A stretch of 64,000 bases of DNA from Mycobacterium montefiorense (lineage in GTDB: Bacteria > Actinomycetota > Actinomycetes > Mycobacteriales > Mycobacteriaceae), in NCBI RefSeq assembly GCF_003112775.1, contig NZ_BFCH01000018.1, forward strand, positions 186,001 to 250,000, written 5' to 3'. Each line of letters opens with the position of its first letter. Position 1 is the stretch's first letter. Below are positions 50,868 through 60,223 of the stretch, in pieces. Made by a program: the position numbers and the translations under genes. The notes beneath the pieces are model-generated. The model saw only the letters and a program-made list of their open reading frames with translations, was not told the DNA's origin and made no database searches.

Positions 50868-52445
50868 ATGAGGTCGCGACACAGCGTCAACTCGAGATCT
50901 CACCCCGGCCGTATGAATTGGCAAGCAGCAGAACCGAATACCAACACCGCCAAGAAAGGTGTTGCCGCAATCAAGGGCTCGTCGACCACAGATACATCGC
51001 CTGCCGACTTCGACGTGATCATCATTGGAGCCGGCATCTCCGGTATCGGAGCAGCCTATCGCATTGCCCAGCGCAATCCGGGCCTACGCTACGTCATCCT
51101 GGAGCGGCGCGCCCAGATCGGTGGCACGTGGGACCTCTTCCGGTACCCGGGTGTTCGCTGCGATACCAGCACATACACCTTATGTTTTCCGTGGGAGCCG
51201 TGGACCAAGACAGAAGCCATCGCCGACGGCGATCAGATTCGCGAGTACATCACCGCTGCCGCGCACAAACACAAGATCGACAGACACATCCGTTTTAACA
51301 CTCACATCCGTTCGGCCGACTGGGATTCCGCTACCCACACTTGGACCGTTCGCGCCGACAGCGCGGCGGAGACGCCCACGATCTACCGGGCTCGATTTCT
51401 CTTTTTCGGCACCGGTTACTACGACTACGACGAAGGCTATGCCCCCGGCTTCCCAGGCGACGAGCAATTCTCGGGCACCATTGTCCATCCGCAGCACTGG
51501 CCGGCGGACTTGGACTACACGGGCCAAACGATCGTCGTCATCGGCAGCGGTGCCACCGCCGTGACAATGGTGCCCTCGCTGGCAATGCGGGCAGCAAAGG
51601 TGACCATGCTGCAGCGTTCGCCCAGCTATCTGCTCTCGCTGCCAAAGGTTGACCCGGGCGCCGCGCTTGCGCGAAGGATGTTGCCCTCAAGACTCGCTCA
51701 CACTCTGACGCGCTTGCGGATCGCGGTCGTCGAGGTCCTGTTATGGGAGCTTTCGCGCCGGCGTCCCGGTTTGGTCAAGAAAATCCTGCGCAAGGCGGCG
51801 ATCGACCAGCTACCCGACGGCTATGACGTGGACACGCACTTCACGCCGCGATACAACCCATGGGACCAGCGGATATGCATAGTGCCGAACAACGAGTTCT
51901 ACCAGGCGGTACGTGAAGGCGGTGTAGGGATAGCCACTGGTGACATCGACCATTTCGATGCCACCGGAATCGCGCTGAAATCCGGCGAACACCTCAACGC
52001 CGACATCGTCGTGACAGCCACCGGCATGAACATGTTGGCGCTCGGCGGAATCGCGGTCAGCATCGACGGCACTGAGATCAAGCCGCAAGAGCGGTATATG
52101 TACAAGGCGCAAATGCTCGAAGACGTCCCCAACCTTGCCTGGTGCATCGGCTACGCGGGTCTGAGCTGGACGTTGCGCGCTGACATGACAGCCCGTTCAA
52201 TCGCAAAACTGCTGGCATACATGAACTCTCGGCAGTACACGTCGGCGTACCCGCATCGCGGCAGCGGGATAATGCCGGGGCGTCCTCTGCTAGATCTCAC
52301 CTCCGGTTACGTGACGAGGAGTGCACACGCATTGCCGATGTCGGGGAATAAGCGTCCATGGAAAGTGGGCCAAAACTATCTCGTCGATGCAATCGCCCAC
52401 CGCTTCAGCGGTATTGGCCGTGCCATGGTTTTCGGCACCGCATGA
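50868..52445 (+). CDS. Flavin-containing Baeyer-Villiger-type monooxygenase (EthA/MymA-like)
   Basis: A 525-residue FAD/NADPH monooxygenase. The FAD motif is IIIGAGISGIGAAYRI near residue 51, followed by GGTWDLFRYPGVRCDTST, typical of EthA/MymA. The fingerprint position reads FSGTIVHPQHWP (about residues 203-214), a variant with Pro-Gln in place of the usual Thr-x-x. The NADPH motif is VVIGSGATAVTMVPSLA near residue 223. The C-terminal PWKVGQNYLVD is conserved in EthA-like enzymes. It is distinct from the family member at 17005-18504. The N-terminal 47 residues are not conserved; the true start may be the ATG at 50913. Confidence 0.9.
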   Translation: MRSRHSVNSRSHPGRMNWQAAEPNTNTAKKGVAAIKGSSTTDTSPADFDVIIIGAGISGIGAAYRIAQRNPGLRYVILERRAQIGGTWDLFRYPGVRCDTSTYTLCFPWEPWTKTEAIADGDQIREYITAAAHKHKIDRHIRFNTHIRSADWDSATHTWTVRADSAAETPTIYRARFLFFGTGYYDYDEGYAPGFPGDEQFSGTIVHPQHWPADLDYTGQTIVVIGSGATAVTMVPSLAMRAAKVTMLQRSPSYLLSLPKVDPGAALARRMLPSRLAHTLTRLRIAVVEVLLWELSRRRPGLVKKILRKAAIDQLPDGYDVDTHFTPRYNPWDQRICIVPNNEFYQAVREGGVGIATGDIDHFDATGIALKSGEHLNADIVVTATGMNMLALGGIAVSIDGTEIKPQERYMYKAQMLEDVPNLAWCIGYAGLSWTLRADMTARSIAKLLAYMNSRQYTSAYPHRGSGIMPGRPLLDLTSGYVTRSAHALPMSGNKRPWKVGQNYLVDAIAHRFSGIGRAMVFGTA

Positions 52446-52538
52446 GTCCGCGTGGCCCAAAACGGATGTGGAGATCGAACGAGCGGCGCTGCTCGTATGC
52501 GATTGAGTCAGAAATCGAAACAAAGCAGGAGATTTGAA

Positions 52539-53651
52539 ATGCCACCTAGCAGAGTCCATTTCAACGGTTCGGTGAATCTTCCCGATGCCGAGACGGTCAT
52601 GCGTCAGATCAGTGAGCGAGTTCCACATGGGGTGCAACGGATGACGGACGGTGAGACGGGTGATCGAAGTATGTGGGTGGAATTTCTCGACCAGAAGTTT
52701 CGCACGATGCCAGAGTTCGAGCCGGGCGAGCATTGGTTCGGATCCGGGACAGATGGTAGGGAGATCGCGGGCAGTGGCAGTGGACCGCGACTCTTGGACC
52801 CACCTCGGTTGCGTCTCGTCGAAGGTGTCTTGCCGCAGAACATCGAATGGTCTGAGCCTGGATACGCCGACGCCTACCGCGAGTCGTTTGAGGTATTTCG
52901 GCGCCTTCAAGACGATGGCACGATTCCGTCGGACATGCTCTTTCAGCTGCAATATCCGACACCCCTGGCGCCGACGGCGCGCAGCATCATGCCCGAGTAT
53001 CTGCCCATCGTGCTACCTGCCTACGAGCAAGCCCTGTTCGGTGACCTAGATCGTGTGCTGGCGGCGATCCCACACGAGTGCTGTGCCGTGCAGTGGGATC
53101 TCGCAGTCGAGATCGGTTTGCTGGCAGGAGCATTCGGTGCCCACGTCAGCGCACCGATAAGGGAGATCACCGCCGGAGTGGCACGTTGCGTGGGTCGGGT
53201 TCCTGACGACGTGCCAGTCGGCCTTCACCTGTGCTACGGCGATTTGCGCCATAAACATTTCATTGAACCCGAGACACTTGGGATCCAAGTCCAGCTACTG
53301 GCCGACGTCATCGACGCCGTCTCGCGACCGATCAACTTCGTGTCATTCACCGTTCCGCAGTCCCGGGCCGACGAAGAATATTTCAGGCCTTTACAGACTC
53401 TGCAGACAGGTCCTGAGACCGAGCTCTACTTCGCCCTGGTGCCCTACTATCCTGCCGACCTTCCCGAGGGCGTCACCGCGGAACAGGTGCGACTCATCGA
53501 CCACGCCCTGAACGCTTCGGGCGTCGCGAACCGCTGCTGGGGTATCTGCACTGAATGTGGAATGGGTCGAGCCGACGCCCAGGACATCCCGACCTTGCTC
53601 GATGTGCACCGCAAGATTCTCGAGACGCACGGCCAGCAGCCAGGTCATTGA
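52539..53651 (+). CDS. Stand-alone MetE/UROD-fold protein
   Basis: A 370-residue protein resembling the C-terminal barrel of cobalamin-independent methionine synthase and related methyltransferases. The N-terminal VHFNGSVNLPDAETVMRQI and MTDGETGDRSMWVEF blocks are typical of small UROD/MetE-like proteins. Possible zinc ligands are His and Cys in GLHLCYGD (near residues 230 and 232) and Cys in GICTECGMGR (near residues 337-340), as in MetE. It lacks the MetE N-terminal half. It may transfer or remove a methyl or thiol group on a small molecule. The ATG at 52539 has a good AGGAGA site. The call is by motif only. Confidence 0.7.
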   Translation: MPPSRVHFNGSVNLPDAETVMRQISERVPHGVQRMTDGETGDRSMWVEFLDQKFRTMPEFEPGEHWFGSGTDGREIAGSGSGPRLLDPPRLRLVEGVLPQNIEWSEPGYADAYRESFEVFRRLQDDGTIPSDMLFQLQYPTPLAPTARSIMPEYLPIVLPAYEQALFGDLDRVLAAIPHECCAVQWDLAVEIGLLAGAFGAHVSAPIREITAGVARCVGRVPDDVPVGLHLCYGDLRHKHFIEPETLGIQVQLLADVIDAVSRPINFVSFTVPQSRADEEYFRPLQTLQTGPETELYFALVPYYPADLPEGVTAEQVRLIDHALNASGVANRCWGICTECGMGRADAQDIPTLLDVHRKILETHGQQPGH

Positions 53652-54368
53652 GTGACGCGGACGGATGCCGGGCATGCTTCGGCTTGAGTACCCGGCTGGT
53701 AGCCAGGCCTCAGAGCGGATGGCTAACAGGCAAACACTCTTGCCTGGCCCTCCAATCGTGCACTCTTACCTTCCCCTCCGGTTGTGCGGGCGATGGACAG
53801 CAGATGACGGGAAGGAAAACGACCGTCTGGTGGTCGCGCGCTGAACGCGAGATCCGGTTGTGGTTCTCGCTCACTGGATCGGGCAAACGGAACATCGGCT
53901 TTTTGCGAGCGCGCGTGGCCGTCGAATCCGCAGGCATCGGGCGCGTCTGGCGTGGTCGCGGTCCGAGAGGAGCAAAGCCGGTCCGCCGCGGTGACCGTCT
54001 AGAGCGGGGATACTCCAATCGGTCCGATGGCAGGCGATTCGGATGAGCTTCCGCAATGGGTGGCCGCAATCGCAGGCGCATTGTGATGACTGACGCAATG
54101 AGCTTGCCCCCCAACATGTTCAGGGCAATGTGATGCAGGGAATAGAGCCCTGTGGCAAAGTCTTGGCGATTCCGTTACGGCGCTGCGGGTACGGACGTGA
54201 TCGCCCAATACCCTTAATAGCCAGCGCCTCTCAACAACCGAAGTAGTCACCGGCTCAGAGTGACTGACCTGCCAGCATTTACGCTGTGCTAGCCAAAGCG
54301 ACCTAGGCTTCGCGCCGAAGCGTATGGCGCAGGCCATATTCCGGGAGTTATTGTTACCGAGCTGACTA
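53652..54368. other. Long gap in the accessory island without a supported gene
   Basis: 717 bases. Every open frame on both strands has poor third-position GC bias and no recognisable motif. A hairpin follows the upstream gene at 53727-53746. The rest may be remnants of a lost gene; sequence composition is mixed and gives no direction. Confidence 0.5.
53727..53746 (+). terminator. Hairpin CAGGCAA / TTGCCTG after the MetE-like gene
   Basis: Perfect 7-base stem with a 6-base loop, 76 bases after the stop codon. No T-run follows, so termination is only possible. Confidence 0.35.
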
Positions 54369-54542
54369 ATGAAATGCCAGTTGAGAGAGAAACAATGGAT
54401 TTCGCTGGTTTACCCGAGGAGCCGGATCCACGCCCGGTCCTACCGCACCATTCGAGTGGTGGGCGTGACCGACGCGGGCGGACACCACACGTCGCCGCGG
54501 TCCGTCCGGTCCCGGGCCATGTTCATCAAGCAGGGGCGCTGA
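54369..54542 (+). CDS. Small ORF overlapping the coiled-coil gene, possible 5' half of a broken gene
   Basis: 57 codons in the frame one base behind the next ORF. From about 54402 to 54580 this frame has strong G/C third positions, close to 90%, while the frame of the longer ORF has about 60%, so this is the better coding frame for the stretch. The translated part includes RSYRTIRVVGVTDAGGHH and RSRAMFIKQGR before a TGA. It may be a separate small gene or the first half of a gene split by a frameshift. Confidence 0.35.
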   Translation: MKCQLREKQWISLVYPRSRIHARSYRTIRVVGVTDAGGHHTSPRSVRSRAMFIKQGR

Positions 54543-54871
54543 GCGCGCATCGACCCGCCGCTGCTGCTGATCGCGTCGCATATGCGGCCGACACCGCGGA
54601 CCAGCGCCAGGCGGACTACTTTCTGCGTCTGCTCAACCAGAACCGCCGTTTGATCGACCAGCGGATCGACGGCTACCACAAGGCGATCGCTGTCGCCGAG
54701 GCCCGAGACGACGCCGAAAGCGCGTCCGTTTTCCGGCGCACCGCGCGCATCGAAGAGCAGGAGCGCAAAGCCCTCGACCGCCTTATCGAGAACCTGCAGC
54801 GCCGATTTGTGGTGCAGCCCACAGCGCAGGATCCGCCACTCCCGCGGGGGTCGCGGCTGGTGGTCCGGTAG
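54374..54871 (+). CDS. Coiled-coil hypothetical protein
   Basis: A 165-codon frame of which only the second half is convincing. From about residue 75 on (DQRQADYFLRLLNQNRRLIDQ, then an EEQERKALDRLIENLQRRF stretch) it is a long charged amphipathic helix typical of a coiled coil. The first 70 residues are Pro/Arg/His-rich with weak codon bias, and another frame codes better there. There is no ATG or GTG close to the good part, so either a rare start, a frameshift from the small ORF or a longer poorly conserved N-terminus must be assumed. The function is unknown. Confidence 0.45.
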   Translation: MPVERETMDFAGLPEEPDPRPVLPHHSSGGRDRRGRTPHVAAVRPVPGHVHQAGALSAHRPAAAADRVAYAADTADQRQADYFLRLLNQNRRLIDQRIDGYHKAIAVAEARDDAESASVFRRTARIEEQERKALDRLIENLQRRFVVQPTAQDPPLPRGSRLVVR

Positions 54872-55031
54872 GGCCGCAGCAACCTACGTCTCATCCACGG
54901 CCTGAACTGGTCGGTGTCTTCTAGCTCGGCGTTTGTCCCGACGGCCCACGGCTTGAATTCGAAAGCACGCGGGCATAGCCTCCTGCACGGTCCGGGACTC
55001 TTACCGGCTCCGCAACCGTTGCTGCTACTGA

Positions 55032-56108
<1,077 letters not shown>

Positions 56109-56111
56109 ACC

Positions 56112-57347
56112 GTGGGCGTTCCAAACCTCGAAGACCTTTTGTCCGAAGGCGTTTCGGGTCGTGCGGTGTTGGTGCGCTCCGATCTCAACGTGCCGCTCGA
56201 CGACGCCGGTGCGATCACCGACCCGGGCCGGATCATCGCGTCGGTCCCAACGCTGAAGGCGCTGTTGGATGCCGGCGCCAAGGTGGTGGTGGCCGCGCAC
56301 CTGGGTCGCCCGAAGGACGGTGCCGACCCGAAGCTGTCGCTGACGCCGGTCGCGGCCGCGCTCAGTGAGCAGCTCGGGCGGCATGTTCAGCTGGCCGGCG
56401 ACGTGGTGGGTACCGATGCGCTGGCGCGTGCCGAGGGTCTGACCGACGGCGACATCCTGTTACTGGAGAACATCCGCTTCGACCCGCGCGAGACCAGCAA
56501 GGACGACGGTGAGCGGCTCGCGCTGGCCAAGCAGCTGGCCGAATTAGTTTGGCCGGGAGGAGCTTTCGTCTCTGACGGCTTTGGCGTCGTACATCGCAAG
56601 CAGGCCTCGGTGTACGACATCGCCACGCTGCTGCCGCACTACGCCGGCACGCTGGTGGCCGAGGAGATCCGGGTGCTGGAGCAGTTGACCAGCTCGACCA
56701 CTCGCCCCTACGCGGTGGTGCTGGGCGGGTCGAAGGTGTCCGACAAGCTCGGCGTCATCGAGTCGCTGGCGACCAAGGCTGACAGTATCGTGATAGGTGG
56801 CGGGATGTGCTTCACCTTCCTTGCCGCACAAGGATTTCCGGTGGGCAAGTCGCTGCTCGAAGAGGAAATGGTGGACACCTGCCGTCGGCTGCTGGACACC
56901 TACGTCGACGTGTTGCGGCTGCCGATGGACATCGTGGTGGCCGACAAGTTCGCTGCCGATGCGACACCGCAGACCGTTGCGGCAGATGCCATCGGAGGTG
57001 ACGCGATCGGCCTGGACATCGGGCCCGAGTCGGTGAAGCGTTTCGCGGCGCTGCTGTCCAACGCCCAGACGGTGTTCTGGAACGGCCCGATGGGCGTGTT
57101 CGAATTCCCGGCGTTCGCCGCCGGCACCAAGGGTGTCGCCGAGGCGATCGTCGCGGCGACACGCAAGGGCGCGTTCAGCGTGGTCGGCGGCGGTGATTCC
57201 GCGGCCGCGGTGCGTGCGCTCGGGATTCCCGAGGGCGAGTTCTCACACATATCCACCGGCGGTGGCGCATCGCTGGAATACCTGGAGGGCAAGACGCTTC
57301 CCGGCATCGAGGTGTTGGGTCGCCCGCAGCCGAGCGAAGGAGAGTAG
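56112..57347 (+). CDS. pgk: Phosphoglycerate kinase
   Basis: A 411-residue PGK. Substrate-binding motifs are [10 protein letters not shown] near residue 21, AHLGRPK near residue 59 and the [10 protein letters not shown] block. The hinge lies near residue 190, and the nucleotide site includes [17 protein letters not shown] (about 204-220) and GGGDSAAAV near residue 360. It makes ATP from 1,3-bisphosphoglycerate. The GTG is three bases after gap, and tpiA follows two bases after the stop. Confidence 0.97.
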   Translation: MGVPNLEDLLSEGVSGRAVLVRSDLNVPLDDAGAITDPGRIIASVPTLKALLDAGAKVVVAAHLGRPKDGADPKLSLTPVAAALSEQLGRHVQLAGDVVGTDALARAEGLTDGDILLLENIRFDPRETSKDDGERLALAKQLAELVWPGGAFVSDGFGVVHRKQASVYDIATLLPHYAGTLVAEEIRVLEQLTSSTTRPYAVVLGGSKVSDKLGVIESLATKADSIVIGGGMCFTFLAAQGFPVGKSLLEEEMVDTCRRLLDTYVDVLRLPMDIVVADKFAADATPQTVAADAIGGDAIGLDIGPESVKRFAALLSNAQTVFWNGPMGVFEFPAFAAGTKGVAEAIVAATRKGAFSVVGGGDSAAAVRALGIPEGEFSHISTGGGASLEYLEGKTLPGIEVLGRPQPSEGE

Positions 57348-57349
57348 TC

Positions 57350-58135
57350 GTGAGCCGTAAGCCATTGATCGCCGGCAACTGGAAGATGAACCTCAACCAC
57401 TTCGAGGCCATCGCGCTGGTGCAAAAAGTCGCATTCGCATTGCCGGACAAGTACTTCGACAAGGTCGACGTCACGGTGCTGCCGCCGTTCACCAACCTGC
57501 GCAGCGTGCAGACCCTGGTCGACGGCGACAAGCTGCGGCTGACCTACGGCGCCCAGGACCTGTCCCCGCACGACTCCGGTGCCTACACCGGCGACATCAG
57601 CGGCGCCTTCCTGGCGAAGCTGGGCTGTAGCTACGTGGTCGTCGGCCACTCCGAGCGGCGCACCTACCACAACGAGGACGACGCGCTGGTGGCCACCAAG
57701 GCCGGCGCCGCGCTCAAGAACGGCCTGACGCCGATCGTGTGCGTCGGCGAGCATCTCGATATACGGGAGGCCGGCGAGCATGTCAGCCACTGCGAGAAGC
57801 AGGTGCGCGAGTCTCTGGCCGGACTGTCGGCCGAGCAGATCGGCCAGGTCGTCATCGCGTATGAGCCGGTCTGGGCGATCGGAACCGGCCGGGTGGCCAG
57901 CGCCGGGGACGCCCAGGAGGTCTGCGGGGCGATCCGCGAGCAGCTGGCCGCGCTGGCATCACCCAAGGTCGCCGAGACGGTGCGAGTGCTCTACGGCGGC
58001 TCGGTGAGCGCCAAGAACGTCGGCGAGATCGTCGCGCAGGAAGACGTCGACGGCGGCCTGGTCGGGGGAGCGTCGCTCGACGGCGAGCAATTCGCGACCT
58101 TGGCTGCCATCGCCGCCGGCGGGCCGCTGCCCTAG
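57350..58135 (+). CDS. tpiA: Triosephosphate isomerase
   Basis: A 261-residue TIM barrel. NWKMN at residues 8-12 supplies the active-site Asn and Lys. The catalytic His is in VVGHSERR near residue 101, the catalytic Glu in [11 protein letters not shown] near residue 171, and the phosphate loop in YGGSVSAKN and [10 protein letters not shown]. It interconverts dihydroxyacetone phosphate and glyceraldehyde 3-phosphate. Last gene of the glycolytic operon; the next gene starts 95 bases later on the same strand. Confidence 0.97.
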   Translation: MSRKPLIAGNWKMNLNHFEAIALVQKVAFALPDKYFDKVDVTVLPPFTNLRSVQTLVDGDKLRLTYGAQDLSPHDSGAYTGDISGAFLAKLGCSYVVVGHSERRTYHNEDDALVATKAGAALKNGLTPIVCVGEHLDIREAGEHVSHCEKQVRESLAGLSAEQIGQVVIAYEPVWAIGTGRVASAGDAQEVCGAIREQLAALASPKVAETVRVLYGGSVSAKNVGEIVAQEDVDGGLVGGASLDGEQFATLAAIAAGGPLP

Positions 58136-58230
58136 CTTCGCGCGGCCGCGATGGGTTCGCTGGCGGCGGCCTTGGGCCGCAGCATCGCCGGATCGCCGGA
58201 TCGCTACGCCCGTACAAGGCGCCGTGGGCC

Positions 58231-59928
58231 GTGGAGCCCGCCCTCTGGGCAACGGGTACCGCGGCGCTGATCGCGGGTACGGGCGTGCTGTTCGGCCAGC
58301 TGCAGCTGGTCGGGCTGGCCTATCTGGGCGCCGCCTGCGCCGTGATCTTCCTGGTCCGGGGCTTCTATCGGGCCCGCTGGTGGGCTTGGGTGTCCCAGGC
58401 GATCGGCGGAGCGGTCGGCATCAGCGTGGGCGCGCAGCTGTGGCCGGGGTTCAGCGCCGGGCAGGTTCTCACCGCCGCGGTGGCCGGCGCGATCTCGGGC
58501 ATGGTGGGCGGCGCCGGGCCCAGCGCACCGGCATTCGGGCTGATGCTGTCGATCGGGGTGGCGTTCGGCCAGTTCGGCGGATCGTCGCTGCCGTGGTGGC
58601 AACAGGCGCTGTGGTACTTGGTCGGAACGTCGGTCGCCGCGGTTTCGGTGTTGGCGCCGTGGGCTTTTCATCGCGACAAACCCGAACGCCGGGCGCAGGC
58701 GGCGGTGTACTTCGCGGCCGCGGACCTGTGCGTGGCGATCGGCACCGAGCGGGCCGGTGCGGCACGTGACCGGCTGGCCGCCGCGTCGGCCGTCGCGCGC
58801 GCTGCGCGGGACCGCCGCGGGGCCGATCTGGTGGCCTTCGCCGCGGCGACGCTCTACGCCCAGGGCAGGCCGGTGCCAGACGTCGCGGTCTCGGCAATTC
58901 ATCAAGCAGGACAACAGATTTGGAAAGGCAAGCCGGTATCGGTGGCGTTTACGGAAGCCGACGTCGGGACAGACCCGGGCTTGGTCGAGCTGGCCGATGC
59001 GCTGAGCCGGCAGCCGAAGCGACCGGGCACGGTGCGGCCCGAGACGCTGCGGCTCTCGGTAATGCTTCGCGCCGCCACCTCGCGCGCCGGTCTGGCCAAC
59101 GGTTTGCGGCTGGCCCTGTGCATGGGGATGGCCACCGCGCTCACGGTCGCGATACGCCAGCCGGCGCATTCGTTCTGGCTGCCACTGACCACGGCCGTCA
59201 TCGTGCGGCTCGAATATGCCTCGGTCTTCGTGCGCACCGTGAACCGGATCTTCGGCACCCTGATTGGCGCGCTGGTGGCCACGGCGGTGCTGGCGGTGCT
59301 GGCACCGGGTGTGCCGCTGGTGGTCGTCACCGCGCTGGCGTTGGGGTTCGTCGTGCTGTCGGTGCCGAAGCTGTACGGCTTTGCCGTGATCGGGATCACC
59401 ACGTCGGCGCTGCTGTCCCAATCGATCGGCCAGGTGGATCCGGTCGCGCCCGCGGTGCGGCTGCTGGACACCCTCGTCGGGGCCGCGGTAGCGGTGGTGT
59501 TCGGCTACCTGTTGTGGCCCGAGGCTCGCCGGTTCCCGGCGTACGCCCAGCTGGTCGGCGGGCTGAAGGCCGCGCACTGCTACTTGAACGAGGCGGTCAA
59601 ACCCGCGGCGCAGCGCCCGTACTGGCAGCCCGTCCGGGCCGACGCCTACCGGTTGGCGCATCAGGTGCGTGCCACCGCCGAAGCCGCGGCGCTGGAACCG
59701 CCGCCGGTGAGTTCGTTGGCCCTGCAGGTCATACCCGCCGCGATCGAGCTGGAAGACACCGTGGACGCGATCACCGCGGTGGGCTCGGCGGTGGATGCCG
59801 GTGGCGAGGCGTCGGCACTGGTCGTCGACGTGCGGCGCCGGCTCGACAAGCTCGATCGGACCGCGGCGGAGTGGGCATCGGGACCCTTGGGGAGCAGCGG
59901 TTACGGCCGGTTGGGCGGTAGCCGGTAA
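58231..59928 (+). CDS. FUSC-family membrane protein (aromatic acid exporter-like)
   Basis: A 565-residue integral membrane protein with two blocks of hydrophobic helices (about 5-150 and 285-420), separated and followed by soluble helical regions. The duplicated layout and the SFWLPLTTAVIVRLEYASVFVRTVNRIFGT-type block (from about residue 312, in which the FUSC signature lies) fit the fusaric-acid-resistance/aromatic-acid-exporter superfamily. The substrate is unknown. The start is uncertain: GTG 58231 is the first usual codon in the frame, but the residues encoded just upstream (LRPYKAPWA) look conserved, so a rare start may exist. Its stop codon forms part of the secG promoter. Confidence 0.85.
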   Translation: MEPALWATGTAALIAGTGVLFGQLQLVGLAYLGAACAVIFLVRGFYRARWWAWVSQAIGGAVGISVGAQLWPGFSAGQVLTAAVAGAISGMVGGAGPSAPAFGLMLSIGVAFGQFGGSSLPWWQQALWYLVGTSVAAVSVLAPWAFHRDKPERRAQAAVYFAAADLCVAIGTERAGAARDRLAAASAVARAARDRRGADLVAFAAATLYAQGRPVPDVAVSAIHQAGQQIWKGKPVSVAFTEADVGTDPGLVELADALSRQPKRPGTVRPETLRLSVMLRAATSRAGLANGLRLALCMGMATALTVAIRQPAHSFWLPLTTAVIVRLEYASVFVRTVNRIFGTLIGALVATAVLAVLAPGVPLVVVTALALGFVVLSVPKLYGFAVIGITTSALLSQSIGQVDPVAPAVRLLDTLVGAAVAVVFGYLLWPEARRFPAYAQLVGGLKAAHCYLNEAVKPAAQRPYWQPVRADAYRLAHQVRATAEAAALEPPPVSSLALQVIPAAIELEDTVDAITAVGSAVDAGGEASALVVDVRRRLDKLDRTAAEWASGPLGSSGYGRLGGSR

Positions 59929-59931
59929 GCT
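59926..59931 (+). promoter_or_regulatory. -10 element of secG built on the upstream stop codon
   Basis: TAAGCT, seven bases before the ATG at 59939. TAA (59926-59928) is also the stop codon of the FUSC gene. Confidence 0.6.
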
Positions 59932-59938
59932 GTCCGTC

Positions 59939-60172
59939 ATGGTTTTGGCCCTACAGATCACCCTGGTGGTCACCAGTGTTCTGGTGGTCCTGTTGGTGCT
60001 GCTGCACCGCGCCAAAGGTGGCGGCCTGTCGACGCTATTCGGCGGTGGCGTGCAGTCCAGCTTGTCCGGCTCGACCGTGGTGGAGAAGAACCTGGACCGG
60101 CTGACGGTGTTCGTCGTCGGCATCTGGCTGGTGTGCATCATCGGCATGGCGCTACAGATCAAATACCGCTGA
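59939..60172 (+). CDS. secG: Preprotein translocase subunit SecG
   Basis: A 77-residue membrane protein with two helices (about 4-24 and 52-72) and a glycine-rich cytoplasmic loop (RAKGGGLSTLFGGGVQSS), the standard SecG pattern. It assists SecYE and SecA in protein export. Its usual neighbour tpiA is one gene away, with the FUSC gene between. ppc follows after 51 bases. Confidence 0.94.
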   Translation: MVLALQITLVVTSVLVVLLVLLHRAKGGGLSTLFGGGVQSSLSGSTVVEKNLDRLTVFVVGIWLVCIIGMALQIKYR

Positions 60173-60223
60173 CCCAGTTCTGTCGGCAGGCGGGTTACGT
60201 CGTTCGCACCGATACTGAGACAC

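Noticed and set aside
53804..54046. 80-codon frame starting MTGRKTTVWW in the island gap
   Set aside because: Third-position G/C is about 65%, well below real genes here, with Arg/Gly-rich composition and no ribosome binding site.
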